From Rhynchopus sp. YZ270_cl-10 (lineage: Eukaryota; Euglenozoa; Diplonemea; Diplonemida; Diplonemidae): DNA of 64,000 bases. The translations under genes and the position numbers were made by a program. A model generated the notes under the pieces. The model was not told the origin of the DNA and did no database searches. It saw nothing but the letters and a program-made list of their open reading frames with translations. Where the stretch lies: contig CAXIVB010000021.1 in the NCBI GenBank assembly GCA_964035575.1, positions 62,001-126,000 of the forward strand, given 5' to 3'. Below, piece after piece: positions 7,021-15,829 of the stretch (within the stretch, counting starts at the first letter, position 1; every line of letters starts with the position of its first letter).

Positions 7021-8141
7021 CTCTCTTTTTGCGTTTGGCAAAAGCAAAACAATATGTTTCGGACAGTTTCAGGTCGGTCACAAACTCGTTCAAAACGAAA
7101 AAGTGGAAATGATATGTACTCTTTCTTGCGTAAGGATTATTAGTAGAGAAAAAAATTTCTTGTCTGATGATACGGGTTTTTGCTCGACATAGTTTGCGAG
7201 TAAGTCAGTTCGGTCACAACTTCCATCACAATTGCAAAAAAAATTGGGACTACAACATGTTCATAAACCCAACCTGACTTACATGTTTATTTCTTCACAA
7301 AATTCCCAGTAAATAAACATGCACATCAGTATGGCCGGTGCGCTGGTCAGAGACATCACGTTTGCGGGCCAACCCCTCTGTGCGCCCGATTAGGAACCCC
7401 CCTGTGCGCCCGATTAGGGACCCCCCTGTGCGCCCGGTTAGCTTTACCCCCCTGTGCGCCCGATTAGGAATATCCCCCTGTGCGCCCGATAAGCTTACCC
7501 CCCTGTGCGCCCGATTAGGAACCCCCCTGTGCGCCCGATTAGCTTACCCCCCTGTGCGCCCGATTAGGAACCCCCCTGTGCGCCCGATTAGCTTACCCCC
7601 CTGTGCGCCCGATTAGGAATATCCCCCTGTGCGCCCGATTAGGAACCACTCTGTGCACCTACCTAGTCACTGTGACCAGGTGCCCCTACTAATATGCCTT
7701 ACCAATATGGCCTGGGCTGTGGTATGTCGGGTGTACTACATGCTGGGACCTAAAGAGGAACCACATGCTGGAACACGGCTTTAAGCCCCCACCCATTTCA
7801 GCTGTGGTTCCTACTGTGCCCAGTCACTGTGACCAGGTGCCTGGTCAGATCTGACCAGGTACCCTTACTAATATGCCTGACCAATATGGCCAGGGGTGGT
7901 ATGTCGGGTGCACAAGGGAGTTTCACGATGGGTTATCTTATGCACAGGTACAGTGGATGTAGAAAACCCACAAACCCATTGTGTGTGGGTTTTCTGGCAT
8001 AGGACTGTATGGAAAGTGCACGGGTCCACCACAGTACAACCAGTCATGCACCAAGGGACACTGGCTGTTTTATCACTTTTTGAACTTTTTTAGACACTGC
8101 CAAACCTTCTCCATAATCTGAGATCTTGGGAAACAAGATAA
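7021..8141. other. Long spacer in tRNA block; short tandem repeats
   Basis: No RNA gene seen. Holds the GGGCGCACAG-type array (7366-7660) and two direct repeats of about 70-85 bp (7667-7737 and 7827-7911) sharing CACTGTGACCAGGTGCC and ACTAATATGCC...GGTATGTCGGGTG. Confidence 0.6.
7366..7660. repeat. Tandem CTGTGCGCCCGATTAG repeats
   Basis: About 13 copies of a ~20-24 bp unit, CCCCCTGTGCGCCCGATTAG followed by GAAC-, GAATAT- or CTTAC-type ends. The core reads GGGCGCACAG on the minus strand. Mirror array at 60304-60598. Confidence 0.85.
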
Positions 8142-8213
8142 GCTCGCGTGGCGCAATGGAAGCGCGTCGGTTCCCGACGCCGGAGGTTGCGGGTTCGATC
8201 CCCGCCGCGAGTA
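8142..8213 (+). tRNA. tRNA-Arg(CCG), C33
   Basis: Acceptor GCTCGCG/CGCGAGT; anticodon stem TCGGT/GCCGG (two G-U pairs), loop TCCCGAC with C33. The fold is forced by the D-stem GCGC/GCGC. Confidence 0.88.
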
Positions 8214-8350
8214 CTTTTTATTCATTCCAAAATATTTTTAGATTTCCTTCTTCTCAGAGATTTCTTGTCACAAAACTTTGCCAAATTGAAAATTCAGAAA
8301 TGCGAAAATATCAAAAAACAGCTCCGAAATTTGAAAGCAATCAAAAAGGA

Positions 8351-8422
8351 TTCCCCCTCCGGGGTTTGAACCCGGGTCGCCTGGGTGAAAGCCAGGTATA
8401 CTAACCACTGTACTAAAGGGGA
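8351..8422 (-). tRNA. tRNA-Glu(TTC)
   Basis: Acceptor TCCCCTT/AGGGGGA; loop CTTTCAC. Confidence 0.96.
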
Positions 8423-8520
8423 GGTGATACTTAGGCACAATCCAAAAAGGGTACTTTTGTGCAAGCTACACGGAGTTTCAAACGAAAAAAAAAATTAAAA
8501 ATGAAAATCCAAAAAGACAA

Positions 8521-8592
8521 GGGCTCGGCGGGGAATTGAACCCCGGACCTCTCGCACCCTAAGCGAGAATCATGCCACTAGACCACCGAGCC
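8521..8592 (-). tRNA. tRNA-Pro(AGG)
   Basis: Acceptor GGCTCGG/CCGAGCC; loop TTAGGGT. Confidence 0.97.
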
Positions 8593-8706
8593 ACGAATTC
8601 TCTCGCATTCTCTTCGTAACGCGGCCATATGTTTCCATCATTCCTTGTGTGTGTTTTCGTTTTGAATAAGGTCCCCATGTAAATGCTGTCTTCGCTAACA
8701 ATCAGA

Positions 8707-8779
8707 TCCTCCTTGGCGCAGTCGGTAGCGCGTCAGGCTGTTAACCTGCAGGTCGTTGGTTCGAACCCAACAGGAGGAG
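8707..8779 (+). tRNA. tRNA-Asn(GTT), gene 2
   Basis: Same mature sequence as the gene at 3154; flanks differ beyond a few bases. Confidence 0.97.
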
Positions 8780-9035
8780 ATTTTTCATTTTTTTGAGTTT
8801 TTGACTCTATTTTTTAATTTTGAGCTAAAAATCCACATTGTGTGTCATCTTGATGTTGGAACTATTTTTCAGGATTTCCAAGGTTGTCCCACCAAAAAAA
8901 CCAAACATCTTTGGATGCTGACATAACTTGAAGATTCTTGACCTGAAGATAAAACAGATTTTGTCAGGTTTTTTTTTTGAGTTTGAAAAAGTTCAGAACA
9001 GAATGAAAAAAGGGATCGATGCAGTGTATAAAAAA

Positions 9036-9117
9036 CGCGAACGGCAAGGTTCGAACTTGCGCATGCAGAGCACACTCGCTTAGCAGGCGAGCCCCGTAAC
9101 CACTTGGGTACGTCCGC
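9036..9117 (-). tRNA. tRNA-Ser(GCT)
   Basis: 82 bases; acceptor GCGGACG/CGTTCGC; loop CTGCTAA; long variable arm. Confidence 0.96.
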
Positions 9118-9336
9118 TTAATTACCTGTCAGTACTTAGGACGAAGCTTGTACTTTGTTTAACGACACGTTAGTGATCACTTGCGTGGTCACCAAAAATC
9201 ATCGCAATTGTGACCACCAAAAAAAATTTTTGGGCACGATTTCGCACGATGGCGGGCTCATTGCACGACGGCCGACACACCATGTTTTCTCACAAATAAA
9301 AAAAATCCAGAAAAATTCAGGTATCAATACAAAAAG

Positions 9337-9409
9337 CACCTCCCGCGGGGCTCGAACCCGCGACCACAAGGTTAAGGGCCTTGCGCTCTACCGACTGAGC
9401 TAGGGAGGC
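9337..9409 (-). tRNA. tRNA-Lys(CTT), gene 2
   Basis: Same mature sequence as the gene at 4226, on the opposite strand. Confidence 0.96.
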
Positions 9410-9511
9410 TCATATTAACTTAAATCAAAGAATCAACATGGGGTACTTGTGTGTACCTGCAGCCACCAAATTTTCCATCGTTGTTGCGTGAACAAAAGGA
9501 TCCGGATTATC

Positions 9512-9583
9512 TCTCCTATGGTGTAGTGGTTAGCACCCTGGACTTTGAATCCAGTAGCCGCGGTTCAAACCCGCGTGGGAGAA
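9512..9583 (+). tRNA. tRNA-Gln(TTG)
   Basis: Acceptor TCTCCTA/TGGGAGA; stem CTGGA/TCCAG with loop CTTTGAA. Confidence 0.97.
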
Positions 9584-9698
9584 CTTTTCTTTTTCCAAGT
9601 GTTTTCAATATTTTTTGGAGCTTTGTCACACACATCTTCAATCTTTGCATTTGATGGCAAAAACATAAATCACAGAAATCAAACGAAAAGGTAAAGAA

Positions 9699-9780
9699 CG
9701 CTGACGGCAGGGTTCGAACCTGCGCGGGCAGAGCCCAGTGGATTTCAAGTCCACCTCCGTAACCACTTGGATACGTCAGC
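9699..9780 (-). tRNA. tRNA-Ser(TGA)
   Basis: 82 bases; acceptor GCTGACG/CGTCAGC; loop CTTGAAA. Confidence 0.97.
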
Positions 9781-9857
9781 ATAGTTGAGGAAGTACAACG
9801 CCCCAGATCCTGAAAATGGGCACAAAAAAGAGAATCCAATCGATCCAAAAAAGTAGG

Positions 9858-9929
9858 CACCCGCCGTGGGGATCGAACCCACGACCATTGGATTAAAAGT
9901 CCAACGCTCTACCGCTGAGCTAGGCGGGC
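9858..9929 (-). tRNA. tRNA-Lys(TTT)
   Basis: Acceptor GCCCGCC/GGCGGGT; loop CTTTTAA. Confidence 0.97.
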
Positions 9930-10044
9930 ATTCGTTTTAAAGGAAAGAGTCAATTTCAAGGCTTGTTCAGTTCTTGAAAAAAAACTGACAAAAAAGACGA
10001 ACAGAACGTGCCCCAAGTACCTCTCCTTGAGGGACATTTATCAG

Positions 10045-10116
10045 GGGCGTTTAGCTCAGTGGTAGAGCGCCCGTTCTGCATACGGGAGGCCGAGGGTTCG
10101 AACCCCTCAATGTCCA
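10045..10116 (+). tRNA. tRNA-Ala(TGC), C33
   Basis: Acceptor GGGCGTT/AATGTCC; stem CCCGT/ACGGG with loop TCTGCAT, C33. Confidence 0.93.
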
Positions 10117-10902
10117 TTTTTTTTGCCATATTTTGTTGATTATTTTTTGGTTGGGCCAGTCAAACACACAAAAATATGAACTGACATCATTGTGCAGTGC
10201 CTGCGATGAGGATGTGTGTGATGGTCCAATTGGCGAGTCTGACCTCATAATGCGTTCAGGAACATCCAAATGACCCATTTTCCCAACGTTTTCACATTTT
10301 TGAGCATTTTGCTATTACGCAATAGTGGTACAATAGGCATTTTACTGGGTCATTTTAACCAACTCTATCAGGACACTTCTGATGCTCCAATTGGCGATTC
10401 TGACCTCATAATGGCTTCATGAGCAGCCGAATAACCCGTTTTCCCAATATTTTCACATTTTTGAACGTTTTGCCATTCGTGGAATGGTGGCACAAAAGTC
10501 ATTTTAGTGGGTCATTTTCGCCAACTCGATCAGGGCACTTCTGGTGCTCCAATTTGCGGTTCTGACCTCATAATGGATTCAAGAGCACCCAAATAACCCA
10601 TTTTCCCAACGTTTTCACATTTTAGACTATTTTTGCTATTGCGGAATGGCAGTACAATAGGCAGTTTACTGGGTCATTTTCGCCAACTCGATCAGGATAC
10701 TTCTGATGCTCTAATCACATCGTTTAACCTCATAATGCATTCAGGAGCACCCAAATAACCCATTTTCCCAATGTTTTCGCATTTTTGACCACTTTGCTGT
10801 TGCAGAGTATCAGTAAGATGAGGTCATGCAAATACAGTTTTGTGCACAATAGAAAAAAATAGTGTGTACCCCAGCTTGGCGATTCCTTTCGTCATTATTG
10901 TC
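10117..10902. repeat. Spacer with four ~162-bp satellite units
   Basis: The core CTGACCTCATAATG (variants) recurs near 10240, 10402, 10564 and 10727. Each unit also has GATGCTCCAATT-like, TTTTCCCAACGTTTTCACAT and GGGTCATTTT segments. No RNA gene. Confidence 0.8.
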
Positions 10903-10975
10903 GGTCGTGTAGCTCAGTCGGTAGAGCATTGGTCTAATAAGCCAACGGTCCCAGGTTCGAGCCCTGTCACGACCA
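10903..10975 (+). tRNA. tRNA-Ile(AAT)
   Basis: Acceptor GGTCGTG/CACGACC; stem TTGGT/GCCAA with loop CTAATAA. Confidence 0.97.
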
Positions 10976-11055
10976 ATACTTTTTCTACTACTTTGACTTT
11001 GACCTGTTGTCAAAAAATGTTGGCCGTGTAAAAAATATGCATACCCTAAAACAAG

Positions 11056-11062
11056 GCCTCTT

Positions 11063-11111
<49 letters not shown>

Positions 11112-11128
11112 AATCCCAGGTGGAGGCA
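11056..11128 (+). tRNA. tRNA-Phe(GAA)
   Basis: Acceptor GCCTCTT/TGGAGGC (last pair T-T); loop CTGAAGA. Confidence 0.96.
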
Positions 11129-11772
11129 CTTCTCTTTTTTCCCCTCAACTCTAATAACAATTTTCAAGGTGCGCTGTGCTACTACATTGGAAAAGTGCGC
11201 TGTGCTACTACATCCCAATTTTTTGGACGAAAATTTTTTGGTATGTCGGGCGCACAGCTCAGACCCCGATATGGGCGCACAGAACACCCCCCCATTGTGG
11301 GCGCACAGAACAGGCCCTCCGTTGTGGGCGCACAGCTCACTGTGTGCTGTGCAAGTTTCAGCATATGGCTTCTGGCAACAAAAACTTAAAAAAAAATTTT
11401 GGCCGAAAATTATTTTTTGGCCTGCAATCAAGTTGAGCTGAGATGCTATGTAACATGTAAGTCAGTCTGTTTCATGTTTCCGCTGATCAAAGTTCGTTCG
11501 AGATGGAAAGGACTGAAAAGGAAGCACATGTGGAAAAGGAAGCACATGTGGAAATGTTAAGGAATCCCCACCCATTTCCGCATGTGCTTCCGGCAACAAA
11601 AACTGATTGCTCCGGGATTTGATTTTGGTACCATTTTTCACCAAATCCAAAAAAATTGGCAGAGTAGCACAGCCGCAAACGTTAGCATTATGACACGTGT
11701 TTGCGGATGTGCTCTCACCCCCAAAAAAAATGGGCAATACAAGGCCAAAAAACAAACGCACAAAAAGAAGTG
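11129..11772. other. Spacer with GGGCGCACAG and other short repeats
   Basis: Four GGGCGCACAG copies between about 11249 and 11340, a doubled GTGCGCTGTGCTACTACAT (11169 and 11195), and a doubled GGAAGCACATGTGGAAA near 11520-11550. No RNA gene seen. Confidence 0.6.
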
Positions 11773-11846
11773 TACACCTATCCGGGTTTGAACCGGAGAC
11801 CTCCTCGGTGTTAACGAGGCGTCATAACCAACTAGACCATAGGTGC
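11773..11846 (-). tRNA. tRNA-Val(AAC)
   Basis: Acceptor GCACCTA/TAGGTGT; loop TTAACAC; 74 bases. Confidence 0.96.
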
Positions 11847-11967
11847 TGACATTTATATGGTTCGTAGAAACGAGATGGTGTGTGCATTCACCACCCAAAA
11901 CCCAAAACTGTGTCAAAATAAAAAAAATTTTGGACAGAAGAAAATGGGAATATGGGTACAAAACGAA

Positions 11968-12039
11968 GGCTTAGTGGTCTAGTGGCATGATTCTCGCTTT
12001 GGGTGCGAGAGGTCCAGGGTTCGATTCCCTGCTGAGCCC
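11968..12039 (+). tRNA. tRNA-Pro(TGG)
   Basis: Loop TTTGGGT; otherwise the same as Pro(CGG) at 3761, so the two species differ by one base. Confidence 0.97.
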
Positions 12040-12146
12040 CTCTTTTTTTCAAGTTTTTGTGTCACAGATTTTTTGTCAGAAAAACAAATTGTGAAAAAAA
12101 CTGATCCCTTGAAAAATTGATTCTGGACAATAGAAGGAAAAAAGTG

Positions 12147-12228
12147 TGACAGGAGTGGGGTTTGAACCCACGCCTCCGAAGAGAAAGGAACTTGAGTCCT
12201 CCGCCTTAGACCTCTCGGCCATCCTGCC
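12147..12228 (-). tRNA. tRNA-Leu(CAA)
   Basis: 82 bases; acceptor GGCAGGA/TCCTGTC; stem GAGGA/TCCTT with loop CTCAAGT; long variable arm. Confidence 0.95.
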
Positions 12229-12330
12229 TTGCCAACAGATTTATATTAGAAATGAAATGAGAATGATGAGAAAGGACAACCAAAACAGAGCAAAAGGAAA
12301 AACAGAAAAAAACACAACACATAAAAAGAA

Positions 12331-12402
12331 TTCCCCGGCCGGGAATTGAACCCGGGTCTTCCGCGTGACAGGCGGAAATACTGACCTCTATACTACCGAG
12401 GA
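12331..12402 (-). tRNA. tRNA-Asp(GTC), gene 2
   Basis: Same mature sequence as the gene at 5965, opposite strand. Confidence 0.97.
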
Positions 12403-12490
12403 TACAATGAAGCCTGTTTTTAAAAAGAATGCGTCCAGAGAAAGTCTTCAATCACACCGAATCTGAAAAATAAAAAACAAAGAAAAGAAT

Positions 12491-12563
12491 TACCCCATGT
12501 GGGACTCGAACCCACAACCTTTGGATTAGAAGTCCAACGCGCTATCCATTGCGCCAATGGGGC
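12491..12563 (-). tRNA. tRNA-Arg(TCT)
   Basis: Acceptor GCCCCAT/ATGGGGT; loop CTTCTAA. Confidence 0.97.
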
Positions 12564-12654
12564 TTGTTTCATATTCTTTTCTTGTTTTAAGGAAGTGTCC
12601 CTTCACAGTCAACACCACCTGTAAAAATTGTGAAGGAAATTCAAAAATGAAAAG

Positions 12655-12727
12655 TACAACTAGCTGGGATTGAACCAGCGATCTTCCGCGTGTAAGGCGG
12701 ACGTCCTAACCACTAGACGATAGCTGC
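12655..12727 (-). tRNA. tRNA-Val(TAC)
   Basis: Acceptor GCAGCTA/TAGTTGT; stem TCCGC/GCGGA with loop CTTACAC. Confidence 0.97.
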
Positions 12728-12828
12728 CCAAACTTAGTGAGATGTTGGCAAGGGTCTGACCAACTTTTTTTTGGTGTGCAAAAAATTTTTTTCAAGTCAA
12801 AAAAATGGGTTCACTGAAAAAGGTTTTC

Positions 12829-12901
12829 TAGCAGAGATAGGTTTCGATCCTATGACCTGTGGGTTATGAGCCCACCGCGCTGACCACTGCGCCACTCTGC
12901 T
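12829..12901 (-). tRNA. Initiator tRNA-Met(CAT)
   Basis: Acceptor AGCAGAG/CTCTGCT starting with A1-T72, stem GTGGG/CCCAC and T-arm ATAGG-ATCGAAA-CCTAT, all hallmarks of eukaryotic initiators. Loop CTCATAA with T33. Confidence 0.96.
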
Positions 12902-12951
12902 TCTAATTACTTCCAACGATGTTTTCTACATGCCCAGCTTAAAAAAGGCTA

Positions 12952-13022
12952 TGCGACCGCCGGGAATCGAACCCGGGTCGAACCCTTGGGAGGGGTCCAT
13001 CATGCCACTAGACCACGGTCGC
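12952..13022 (-). tRNA. tRNA-Gly(CCC)
   Basis: Acceptor GCGACCG/CGGTCGC; stem GACCC/GGGTT with loop CTCCCAA. Confidence 0.94.
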
Positions 13023-13048
13023 CTTATCAAGGGATAAAAGGGCTCGAC

Positions 13049-13121
13049 GCTCTCGTGGCCTAGTGGTTAAGGCACAGGTCTTATGAGCCTGGGATCGCGG
13101 GTTCAAACCCCGCCGGGAGCA
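13049..13121 (+). tRNA. tRNA-Ile(TAT)
   Basis: Acceptor GCTCTCG/CGGGAGC; loop CTTATGA; no intron. Starts only 27 bases from the divergent Gly(CCC) gene. Confidence 0.97.
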
Positions 13122-13201
13122 AAGCCTTTTTTTGTTCAGTGAATCATGTTCATTCCTCCTGCTCGTTTCATGACTCCTCCAGAAGTTGCAAAGGAACAGT
13201 A

Positions 13202-13283
13202 GCGGACGTATCCAAGTGGTTACGGAGGTGCACTCGAAATGCATTGGGCTCTGCCCGCGCAGGTTCAAATCCTGCCGTCCGCG
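13202..13283 (+). tRNA. tRNA-Ser(CGA)
   Basis: 82 bases; acceptor GCGGACG/CGTCCGC; stem GTGCA/TGCAT with loop CTCGAAA. Confidence 0.97.
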
Positions 13284-14013
13284 TTATTGTCTTTTTGCTG
13301 TGTAGGGGGAACCCTGTACATTCCATACATCTCAAATAGCCCAAATAAATTTTCACTGGGAGTAAGTGATTAGGGCTGATTAGGGATGTGTGATGCTCCA
13401 ATTTGCGGTTACGACTTCATAATGGATTCAGGAGCATCCAAACATCCCATTTTCCCGTTAGTTTCCCATTTTTGACGATCTGGCTATTGCAGAATAGAGG
13501 TGAAAATGACATTTTGCTGGGTCATTTTCGCGAACTCGATTAGGGCACTTCTGATGCTCTAATTTGCGGTTACAACCTCATAATGAATTCAGGAGCATCC
13601 GAATGACCCATTATCCCAACGTTTTCACATTTTGGACGATCTTGCTATTGCGGAGTATCCGGTGGAAAATCGGAAAATTCCATGTGTACCGTGTTTCACT
13701 GGGAGTAAGTGATTAGGACATGTGTGATGCTCCAATTTGCGGTTCCGACCTCATGATGGCTTCAGGAGCATCCAAATAACCCGTTTTCCCAACGTTTTCG
13801 CATTTTTGACCAGTTGGGCTGTTGCGGAATAGCAGGTAAAAACGGTCATTTTGGCCACCTCAATTAGGGCACTTCTGATGCTCCAATCAAATCGTCCGAC
13901 CTCATAATGGGTTCGGGAGCACCCAAATAACACATATTCCCAACGTTTTCGCGTTTTTGATCCTGTGTGAGCAATCCAGAACAACTTTCTGCTTCAGTAA
14001 AAAAAAGTAAAAA
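13284..14013. repeat. Spacer with ~150-175-bp satellite units
   Basis: Same family as 10117-10902. The core (ACCTCATAATG and variants) lies near 13412, 13574, 13747 and 13898, with GATGCTCCAATTTGCGGTT before it. Confidence 0.8.
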
Positions 14014-14132
14014 GGATTCAAGCACCCGGACTTCCCAGCTGGTCACCCACGCCAGTACTATCCAGGCCTGCTGGTGCTTAACTTCTCAAATCAGGCGGGA
14101 TGAGGTGTATTCACCAGAGTATGGCCGAATCC
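14014..14132 (-). rRNA. 5S: 5S ribosomal RNA, gene 3
   Basis: 119 bases, matching gene 1. The T-run on the minus strand (TTTTTAC...) follows. The 45-base block seen upstream of genes 1 and 2 is absent. Confidence 0.96.
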
Positions 14133-14216
14133 AATACTGAGTCATGATGGACAACATGTGAACAGGTTGTTTGTGACCTAACAACGAACCAGAAATAGGA
14201 CAGTGAACAAAAAACA

Positions 14217-14289
14217 AGGCACTAGAGGGGATCGAACCCTCGACCTCTCGCTTACTGGGCGAGCGCTCTAACCACTGAGCTATAGCGCC
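14217..14289 (-). tRNA. tRNA-Thr(AGT), C33
   Basis: Acceptor GGCGCTA/TAGTGCC; stem CTCGC/GCGAG with loop CCAGTAA, C33. Confidence 0.93.
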
Positions 14290-14410
14290 ATGCTTTCTCT
14301 CCATCTTCTTTTCTTTGAAGGGGGTCTTTTGAAATGTACAGAGCACGCATCAAAAATTTCCTTCATACCTCCGCGATGGTGAAAAAATTTTTAACGAAGG
14401 AGCCTAGTAA

Positions 14411-14492
14411 GGCGAGGTGGCCGAGTGGTCTAAGGCGCTACGTTCAGGTCGTAGTCTCTTCGGGGGCGTGAGTTCAAACCTCACCCTCGTCA
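14411..14492 (+). tRNA. tRNA-Leu(CAG)
   Basis: 82 bases; acceptor GGCGAGG/CCTCGTC; stem CTACG/CGTAG with loop TTCAGGT. Confidence 0.97.
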
Positions 14493-14570
14493 CTTTTTCT
14501 TCGTTGTGTGATCACTTAAAAGCCTATTTCGGCCCAAAGCTTGTTGTTTTAAAGAAGCATCATAATTGTG

Positions 14571-14642
14571 GGGCTCTTAGCTCAGTGGAAGAGCGCCCGT
14601 TCCGCATACGGGAGGCCGAGAGTTCGAACCTCTCAGGGTCCA
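14571..14642 (+). tRNA. tRNA-Ala(CGC), C33
   Basis: Acceptor GGGCTCT/AGGGTCC; stem CCCGT/ACGGG with loop TCCGCAT, C33. Confidence 0.93.
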
Positions 14643-14719
14643 CAGTTTTTTTTTCCCCTGTTTTGTTTCTCCTGTGTAAATTGGTTCTCAGAGCTTTCAC
14701 ACCTTGCTCCCTAAAATGT

Positions 14720-14791
14720 GGCTGTTTAGCTCAGTGGTAGAGCACATCATCCGTAATGATGGGGTCGTGGGTTCAATCCCCACAGCGGCCT
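14720..14791 (+). tRNA. tRNA-Thr(CGT), C33
   Basis: Acceptor GGCTGTT/AGCGGCC; stem CATCA/TGATG with loop TCCGTAA, C33. Last tRNA gene of the block. Confidence 0.93.
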
Positions 14792-14899
14792 AGGTTTTTT
14801 TCAGAGCTCCCCAAGAATTTCCAACCTAACTTGGGGTTTGTGGGTTTGCGGTCACTGGTGCACACATGGCCTGTGGACGGGCAGGGACAAAAAAAAATT

Positions 14900-15229
14900 G
14901 GGTGCTTGCGTTGTGTGCTGGATCGGGACCACCAGTAAACTGGCAATCCCACATCCAGTTCTAATATTTGAAGTGTGAAATAGAACGCAATCGGAAGATT
15001 AGTTTACACGAATGTAAGAATAATATCGTCATGGTAATATTCTGTACAGATTGTACGGGATTTACTATCATATGAGAGTAGTCCGTCGCAGGCCACATCG
15101 GGCCCGCAACATGACCGGTCTTCACACAAAATTGTAAAAGAATTTTCCTTGGAAAAAATGTCTTTTTCAAGTTTTTGTTGTTGCTGAACGAGTTGTTTGG
15201 TTTCGAAGTAGCACACTAACTTAGCACCC
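14900..15229 (-). ncRNA. Unidentified structured RNA X' (paralogue of X)
   Basis: About 330 bases. The ends GGGTGCT and AGCACCC pair as a closing helix; a long T-run follows the 3' end; a dyad promoter element ends 23 bases upstream. It shares long blocks with X at 26068 (for example TTCGAAACCAAACAACTCG and CCAGTTTACTGGTGGTCCCG). The stem GTTGCGGGCC/GGCCTGCGAC has two compensated pairs relative to X. I do not recognise the family. Confidence 0.8.
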
Positions 15230-15252
15230 AAACATGCAGCAAACATCGGAAT

Positions 15253-15288
15253 ACAAGACAGGGTCGTCTTGTTGGAGGTGGGTCAGGG
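15253..15288 (-). promoter_or_regulatory. Dyad promoter element of RNA X'
   Basis: Minus-strand copy of the element at 1689, dyad core ACAAGACGACCCTGTCTTGT. Mirror at 52676-52711. Confidence 0.75.
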
Positions 15289-15339
15289 TCTGGACATCCT
15301 CAAATGTGCACACCTAATACAACAGAAGAAAAGGAAAAA

Positions 15340-15458
15340 GGATTCAAGCACCCGGACTTCCCAGCTGGTCACCCACGCCAGTACTATCCAGGCCTGCTGG
15401 TGCTTAACTTCTCAAATCAGGCGGGATGAGGTGTATTCACCAGAGTATGGCCGAATCC
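15340..15458 (-). rRNA. 5S: 5S ribosomal RNA, gene 4
   Basis: 119 bases, matching gene 1, followed on its own strand by CTTTTTCC. Its last bases form the edge of the deletion seen in the reverse array at 37622. Confidence 0.95.
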
Positions 15459-15512
15459 AATAATAGGTCTGGATAGAAAAGCTGGGAAGACTTATTACCA
15501 GTCCGTTTTTAC

Positions 15513-15567
15513 CTGAGAAGTTAGACACCTCCAAGCCTGGATAGTACTGGCGCGGGTGACCAACTGG
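15513..15567 (+). pseudogene. 5S rRNA fragment
   Basis: About 55 bases resembling the middle and 3' domain of 5S (GAGAAGTTAGACACC, GGATAGTACTGGCGCGGGTG) with several differences and no 5' third. It lies 55 bases beyond 5S gene 4, on the other strand. Confidence 0.8.
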
Positions 15568-15658
15568 ATAAATACACCGAAAAATAGATCTAAATTGTCA
15601 GACCGGTTCTTAGCTGTGCGCATCCATAAAAAACTAAAAAAATACTTGCGTCAGAAAA

Positions 15659-15722
15659 TCCTAGTGTGTTGTACCGTGGTCCGATATTCTTTCGGTCCCG
15701 GGTTCAACACCTGAGACAGATA
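15659..15722 (+). pseudogene. tRNA-like relic
   Basis: Starts TCCTAGTG and ends with GGTCCCGGGTTCAAC, resembling the T-arm region of Asp- or Glu-type tRNA. The anticodon arm and the 3' acceptor do not fold. Confidence 0.35.
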
Positions 15723-15829
15723 ATATATTTTGACTTTTTCAGATTTTTCTCATTTTTTTGTCTCCTCACTCTTTCTGAGAATCTTCAAAATTGTCAAAAG
15801 TGAGAAATTTTTGGGAAAATGGCATATTT

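Noticed and set aside
7338-7616. 92-aa frame with proline-arginine repeats
   Set aside because: Direct translation of the ~20-bp CTGTGCGCCCGATTAG repeats.
7366-7660. CRISPR-like array of short repeats
   Set aside because: Units are contiguous with no unique spacers, and the setting is a eukaryotic tRNA cluster.
10988-11431. 147-aa open frame on the minus strand
   Set aside because: Overlaps tRNA-Phe and GGGCGCACAG repeats; the peptide repeats are translations of those repeats.
15659-15722. Functional tRNA gene
   Set aside because: A T-arm-like GGGTTCAAC is present but no acceptor or anticodon stem forms; kept only as a weak relic.
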